Positions 58,481 to 64,000 of a DNA stretch of 64,000 nucleotides are shown in pieces. Position 1 is the stretch's first letter. The number at the start of each line of letters is the position of its first letter. Under the pieces are notes generated by a model that saw only the letters and a list, made by a program, of their open reading frames with translations, did no database searches and was not told the origin of the DNA. The stretch is from Pohlia nutans (lineage: Eukaryota > Streptophyta > Bryopsida > Bryales > Mniaceae). Both the position numbers and the translations under genes were made by a program. Location: contig CM040097.1 of NCBI GenBank assembly GCA_022496805.1, positions 18,590,072 to 18,654,071 on the forward strand, read 5' to 3'.

Positions 58481-59400
58481 GTGGGTTTTTCATTATTTAT
58501 TTGTATGGTTTCGTAGTTGGAAATAATGTCTTTTTCCGGGTTACATTCTTGTATGTGTATGTGTGTAAGTGGGATAGGTGTGGGTGGGGGGATGAATCTT
58601 GTATCTCTGCTTTGTTTAGGGGTGAAGTGTGTGTTAATAAATTTTTTATAGTGTTTGTGTTGTAGTTTTGTGTAGTATTTTGTTAGTAGTTTGGTGTTGT
58701 GTGCAATGATTGTTGGGTGGTTGAAGGGGAAGAGTTCTCTTTGTGGCATCCATTTGTTGTATGTATCGTTGTTTTGGAGAGTCCATTGAAATAAGTATGT
58801 GTTATATTTTTTTGTTATTTTATATTTATCTTTTGAGGTATTTGTTTTGTGGTCTAATATTATGCCGATGGGGAATCTTAGAGGGTTGTTTTTGATGTTA
58901 GGGGGTGGGTTTGGGTGGAGGTGTTGTTGTGGGGCTGGAGGTTGAGGTGGGTTATCTGGTGCTCTTGGTAATAGGTTTTGGTTGTCTGAGATGTATCTTG
59001 TTTTAAGCGTTCGGGCGGGTGGATGTCTTGTACATGGGTTTGGGCAATTTGGTGTACAACTTGGGTAGCAAAACAATTGTACAGCTATTTGAAGTGCGCT
59101 TTTCTCTATTTTGGTTGGCGTTTTGTAGTATGTTTTGAAGTTTTTTGGTGTCATAAGGGTTGTTCCGTTGGGAAGGGTAATGTGTTTTATTTTGTATATG
59201 TTATGGATTAATAATTTGTGTAAAAGTTTGAGTGATAGATCGGGGTTGAGAAGTGGGAGTTCGTTTGTAGATTGTGTTCGCCATTCTCGTTCCAGTTCTG
59301 TCATGTGTAGTTGGAAATTTTCATTTGTACTTTTGAGGTGAATTCCTCCAGCTTTTTTTAAGAGAAATAAAGTACGTGTGGTTGGTGATCTAGTGTAGTC
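58429..59400 (-). pseudogene. LINE segment with Cys cluster and chromodomain-like part
   Basis: After the reverse transcriptase thumb region (ELEREWRTQSTNELPLL..) comes CYPSCTPNCPNPCTRH, five metal-binding residues in a tight cluster. Then IGIILDHKTNTSKDKYKI and YNTYLFQWTLQNND followed by YNKWMPQRELF resemble the 'IL-DHR..YLVKW..Y..NTWEP..L' pattern of chromodomains. The frame stops at 58429 because of a shift; the true reading moves to the next segment. Confidence 0.5.
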
Positions 59401-59518
59401 ATGTTGTGTTATCCTTGGAATTTCTTCCGCGCCTCCATATTTAGCTAATATGTGGTGTATGAGACCTTTATATATTAAACCTAGTCTCCCCTGGTCGTTA
59501 AGTGCGTTTCGGAGTTGT

Positions 59519-61090
59519 TCACCAATGCATCGTAAGTATGCGTTTTTTTAGTGAGAATGCTTCTAAACCGAAGAGTTCATGAGGTAATTGGGTTATTACA
59601 TTTGCTGTGCATTTTGGTAGTCCACATATTGTTTTTTGGATTCCTATAATTTTTTTATCTAGTTTTTTGATGGTCGGTAGTGAGTATGGGACTGCATAAA
59701 AACTGTATGCAATGCCTGCTCTAATGACGGTGTCAACCATGCTAATTTTTTGTTTGATTGTGGCGGGACAATTGGTTAGTTGTTTGCATTGGTCTATTAC
59801 TTTGTTTGTGGTGATGTGTGTTTGGAGTTTCCATTTTGGTGAGGGTACTAGTTGAATGCCTAAGTATACATAAGGTTCGTTTTGGTGTAGAACGGGTATT
59901 GGTTGATTTCTGTAAGATATGTTATGGTTTTGTATTTGGGTTTTAAATTTTCAGGTTTTAGTTTGGGTTTGTTGGGGCATCCAGTGATGGCACATTTTTG
60001 TACACCTAAGTCCATTCCAGCCCATTTACAGTATTTATCTGGTTTGTTTAATTGTGTTTGTAGTGATTGGAGATTATTTGTTATAGCTGCTAGGTCATCT
60101 GCGTATGCTGCGGAGCTAATGGTTAATTTCGATGTACCAAATGTGTATCCGTTTTTACCTCTTTGTAACCATCTAAGTAGTGGTTCAAGGAATATTAGAA
60201 ATAAATATGGGCTTAATGTATCTCCTTGGATGGTGCCTCTTTGGATGGGTATTGGTTTTGATTTGCTGAAGTGTTCACCGGTAAATATGGTGGTAGAATG
60301 TGAGTAAATATTGTCAATTAGTGTTACTGCATCTGATGGGTATCCAAGGTCTTTCATTATAGCTAATAGTCTAGCGTGGTCAAGGGAGCCGAATGCATTT
60401 TTAAAATCTATGTATAGTAGGTATATGTTTTGGTTTGTAAATCTAGCGTCTTCCAGGGCTGCTATGAGTAGTTGTAGTTGTCTGGATGTACTTCTTTCTG
60501 CTCTAAATCCTTCTTGGCTGTCATGCAGTATTTGATATTTTTCACCATATGATGATAGTATTAGTGTTAGTGTGCTAGTGAATAATTTATAAATTGTATT
60601 TGCAAGTGCTATAGGTCTGTGGTTTGGTAATAGTGATGGGTCCCCTTTTTTGTACAAAAGTATGGTTAAACTTATTTTCCATGATGCTGGGATTTTTTTT
60701 GTTTGTAGCAATGGGTGAAAAATAGGAATAGTAGTTTGTGAAAACTATCAGGCATATTTTTTAAGATTGAGTTTGGGATTTTATCTGGGCCTGGTGTTTT
60801 ATTATTGGATAGGTGTTTTAAACATAATTCGTATGTTTCTTGGTCGAAGTATTTATGCAGTGGTGTTTGAGGGTCTCCTCTTTTATCTATTATACATCCA
60901 TCTAGGTGATGCCATGGGTAATGCTTAACTCCACATGTGCAATTAGTGGGATGTTCTGGTCGGTAGTAACATGTTGGGACTGTAGGTCTATTACTAATTG
61001 ATTGTTGAATATAAATTTCATTTGCTATGTCTTCTGGGCTGGTTAATACGTTGTTGTCTCTGTCCATAATGCAATCTAAAACGGTGGTGT
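59519..61090 (-). pseudogene. LINE reverse transcriptase
   Basis: Spread over three frames. It starts with DRDNNVLTSPEDIANEIY and LSNNKTPGPDKIPNSILK, then ASWKISLTILLYKKGDP, NHRPIALANTIYKLFT, FRAERSTSRQ, LLYIDFKNAFGSLDH, IQRGTIQGDTLSPYLF and the catalytic SSAAYADDLAAI. A further frame has IGIQKTICGLPKCTANV. These are the ordered RT motifs 0-7 of non-LTR elements. Frame breaks at about 60705 and 59920. Confidence 0.93.
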
Positions 61091-63262
61091 TTCTTGGTTC
61101 TTGAAAACTTTTTTATTTATTTTTTTGGGGCTTTGTTCATATAGTTGTCTGTATTTTGTGATGGCTTTTTTAACACATTCTTGAGTGTATTTAGTGGTAA
61201 TTTTACGTGCTTGTTTGTTTGCGGTTTTAGCTAGTGCTGCTAAATTTTTAATCCATTCTTGTGGATTTAGTTCTCGGTTAGGGGGTGATGGGGTGGAAGT
61301 ATGTTTATGGTTTTTTAATTCTTCTATTATTGGGTGGTTTTGCCAATCTGGTGTGGTTTTTGTTATGTATATTGCTTTTGTGATTAGGTGGTAGGTGGAT
61401 AGGTGTTTTTTCCATTGTTTTTGGAGTTTTCTAGGCAAAAATCCTCCTTGTTGAGTTGTGCGGCGTGTTAGTAGAGGAAGAGGTGGAGCACTACAAGTTT
61501 CTTGGATTTTTTCTGATATTTGTTGTATTAAGTGGTCTAATTTTGTACAAGATGTTTGCCATTGGTTGCTTGTTAATTGTTCATTTATCAATATTGTAGT
61601 GAGTTCATTTATTTGGAGTGAATTTTCTTCGAAAAATAGTGTTTTGAATTTTTCAATGTTATCTTGTGGGATGGGGTTTAGAATCCTTGGTGGTTTATTT
61701 GTTTTTGGTTGTGTGGGGCGAGCTAGTAGTGTGTTTGGTGGTATTTGTAGGGTGACTGGTGAATGGTCTGAGTTTAGGTTGTAGTCGTGGTTTGTGATTG
61801 AGGTATACAATGTGTTATTGGGAGTTTTGATGTAGTATCCATCGATTAAACTTGTTTGAGTGTAATTTTGTCCACCTTGTCTGGTAAATGTGCTATTTGT
61901 TGGAATGTAAGTTAAATGTAGAGTATCTGTGAATGCACGCCATTCTATGTCTTCTGTTTGCGGAGGTGTTATGTTGGAATCGTTTTGTCTTCCTATAAGG
62001 GCTATGTCTCTGTTAAAATCTCCACATAATATGTATGTGTGGTTTGGATGTGCTATGATTTGTTGTGTTATTTGTTGTTGTATTATTGTAATATATTGAA
62101 TATCTTCTAAGTGGGAGGGCATGTACATGTGTAGAATTAGCCAAGGTTGTAAAGGTGCATTTTTTATTTGTATAATTTGTAAGTATGGCAAGATTTCAGC
62201 TGGGGTAGGTAGTATGGTGATATTTCCTGGGTATGCATATTTGTTATTTATTAGAGTGAGGAGTCCGCCTCTTGCAGGGGTATACGGCATTCTTTGATGC
62301 ATGCATCTTGTTAATGCGTGTGTGTTGTTGAAGATTAATTTGTATTTTGGGAATAGGTTTTGTATATATTTTGTTGATTTTGTTGCGGTTAGTTTGGTTT
62401 CTTGTATTGTGATAATCGCTGGGTTTGTTGTGGTGTTTGAGATTAAGTTTTGTAGGCTTAGTAGGGCTGTGTTTAAAGATGAGGCATTCCATGTAATGAT
62501 GTGTGTGTTGTGGTTCGTTGTTTGTGACTCTTGGGTTTGCGGTAATGGTATATTAGATAGTGGGGGAGGGTGTGAATATTCATTTATAGGTTCATTGCAT
62601 TTGAGAGATTCTATTAGTAAATTTTCGGGTAGGTATGGAAATTTGTTTGTTAGTATTTGCAGGTTTGGTGGATTATTGTTTTGTTTGATAAAATCATATA
62701 GTTGTTTATGAATGGTATTAGGGGGGTTAATTAGGTTTTGGTTGGTGTTTTTAAATTCTGTGTATGGGTGTGGGTTTAAGATGTGCCGTTCGGGGAGGTT
62801 TTGAAGAAGTGCCATTTTCTCAAGGAGTATTGTTGTCCAGTCTGGATCAGGTGTTTGTATTAATTGATGGTCACATGTTTCTAGTAGTGGACTTATCGTG
62901 GTAATGAGTGCGTATAACATGCGAGGAGGTGGGTGGTGTTGGTTTTCGTTTATATATTTTGAGAGGTGTGGGTAATCTGTAGATGTTTCTGGGTGGTTTG
63001 GGTGTGTTGTTTTTAAACAAGGGGCAAACTTTTGTGCTAAATGTTGATATTCTGGATGTAGTTTTATTGTGCATGGTATAAAATATGTTTTGCTCTTATT
63101 TTTATGTGATGGTGGGTACGTTTTAAGTATGTTTGGCATTGGACCTGGGTTGGTTTCGATGTCACCGCAAAGGAGAAGTAGAAGTTTTGAGAAATGGTTA
63201 TTTTTATAGTTTGATATGGTGATAATTTCGTTTCTGTTAGGAAGGTGTTGTTGCCTTCATAC
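61076..63262 (-). pseudogene. LINE N-terminal part: 2A-type leader and APE endonuclease
   Basis: The frame is open from just below a TGA at about 63262 to 61076. The leader HFSKLLLLLCGDIETNPGP ends at 63140 and is directly followed by an ATG (63139). A variable region of about 200 residues leads to the endonuclease: HIITWNASSLNTALLSL, ITIQETKL, LCGDFNRDI, DGYY and NSDHSPV, the usual active-site set of APE-like nucleases that nick target DNA. No ATG lies in this frame before the 2A leader; an ATG at 63264 is in another frame, so a one-base change probably removed the original start. Confidence 0.88.
63140..63187 (-). other. 2A-type ribosome-skipping motif
   Basis: Minus-strand reading KLLLLLCGDIETNPGP. 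It contains the complete D-(I)-E-x-N-P-G-P core with G before D. In known 2A sequences the ribosome fails to join the final Gly-Pro and releases the upstream peptide. The hydrophobic run before it is usual for 2A regions and could also act as a signal sequence. Confidence 0.85.
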
Positions 63263-63270
63263 ATTGACTT

Positions 63271-63803
63271 CCTATGTTTTTCATCCCTTTCTATTGAGAC
63301 ATGCGGTTCCTAAAGTTGCAATTGCGTTTCATCCCTTTCGACATGGGCTCTATTTCCATCTTAAACCTCAAATTTTTCTACAAAGTGGACTCTTATTATG
63401 AAACCGCTCAGTGAAACCGAGGGGATAATTTTACATCAACAAAAAGAAAAAAAAATATCCTACATGAATCAATGGCATAATATTATGATAGGGCAACTAT
63501 TATTTATCACAATGTACATACAAACTTGTATGCTTACTTCTCCATTAATTTTTTGGATCTTACGTTTCTAACATTTTCAAGATCATAATGTTTAAAGAGG
63601 TGCAACGAGTGCAAAAAAATGTATTAAGGGAGTAATAAAAAATGGATACAAAGTTATTTGCATTTTCTACCAAAACATCAAGTCATTCAAAACACCCATG
63701 CACAACCAACTGAGTAATACTCGTTGTGCTATACTATATGGCTATTGCTACTACATAATGCCTGCAGCTCATAGTACCATGTGTCTCATATGATATACTA
63801 AAC
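63271..63803. other. 5' flank of the LINE, nothing firm
   Basis: Possibly the 5' UTR of the LINE up to about 63420 ('ccctcggtttcactgagcgg' on the minus strand). The remainder has no recognised feature. Confidence 0.4.
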
Positions 63804-63986
63804 CTATTGATATGCATGTAAATCATTCTGCAAACGTCCATTGTCCATTTCTTCCAATTGTAGTGCAATATACTCCACCAAATGCGGTTTTGCCTCTGTT
63901 GGAATTTTGATCTTTGGCTCCGTCAGCTCGCTATGCACTCGCACATTATTCTCTTGTACAAGCCCACCCCTTGTTTTTACCGGCAT
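63804..63986 (-). pseudogene. Partial ORF related to 1990-2282, runs off the window edge
   Basis: Ends EAKPHLVEYIALQLEEM..RLQNDLHAYQ-stop. Homologous to the broken frame at 2165-2282. The first Met at 63986 is close to the window edge, so the true start is probably outside. No known domain recognised; a repeated coding sequence, likely from a transposon. Confidence 0.5.
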
Positions 63987-64000
63987 GTTTTTCCATGAGA

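Larger units (their letters stand above)
57833..63270 (-). mobile_element. Non-LTR retroelement (LINE) with 2A motif and extra C-terminal domains, decayed
   Basis: About 5.4 kb on the minus strand with the order 2A-type leader, APE endonuclease, reverse transcriptase, Cys cluster, chromodomain-like part, methyltransferase-like part. At least five frame changes (near 61090, 60705, 59920, 59535 and 58480) break one long ancestral frame, e.g. in an A8 run at about 60700. Low G and a strong bias for C/A in the sense strand distinguish it from the surroundings. Recent enough that all domains are readable. Element ends not defined. Confidence 0.9.

Noticed and set aside
62301..62711. 136-codon plus-strand frame across the LINE
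   Set aside because: Antisense shadow of the endonuclease region.

Overview
The window looks like nuclear DNA of a land plant (streptophyte). It is AT-rich and gene-poor, the genes carry introns, and the two best genes are plant-type: a xyloglucan endotransglucosylase/hydrolase (XTH) and ER membrane complex subunit 7 (EMC7). There is also one intact nuclear-type tRNA-Ser(UGA). A Tc1-type transposon with a DD34E layout and a non-LTR retroelement carrying a 2A-type motif are less usual for seed plants, so an early-diverging lineage (bryophyte, lycophyte or fern) is possible. The species cannot be fixed from this sequence.

Genes. A poorly recognised multi-exon gene lies on the minus strand at about 12.5-16.0 kb. 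XTH is on the plus strand at 23787-28393 (4 exons, 322 aa). EMC7 is on the minus strand at 42007-44404 (7 exons, 203 aa, one GC-AG intron). tRNA-Ser is on the minus strand at 48852-48933. A small intronless ORF at 54553-55119 has its own TATA box and a broken relative at about 32.3-32.5 kb.

Everything else is largely transposon material. (1) At least three families of about 0.5-0.8 kb elements are bounded by TTAA and start with CCC or CCCC; more than a dozen copies account for much of the intergenic space. (2) Two Tc1-like elements: a nearly complete one (20735-22319, one nonsense codon) and a deletion derivative with about 340-bp inverted ends (11443-12401). (3) A decayed hAT gene (36.5-41.0 kb) is split by a CACTA-type element with a TTG target duplication, and that element holds further insertions. 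(4) There are CACTA-type miniature elements, an 8-bp-duplication MITE, a Harbinger-like element just upstream of EMC7, SINE-like tRNA-derived repeats and several unnamed dispersed repeats.

Most striking region. A frameshifted non-LTR retroelement occupies about 57.8-63.3 kb on the minus strand. In order it shows a leucine-rich leader ending in a 2A-type ribosome-skipping motif, an APE-type endonuclease, a reverse transcriptase with YADD, a cysteine cluster, a chromodomain-like segment and a C-terminal segment that resembles PCIF1-type methyltransferases with a changed catalytic motif. This combination is the best candidate for something undescribed.
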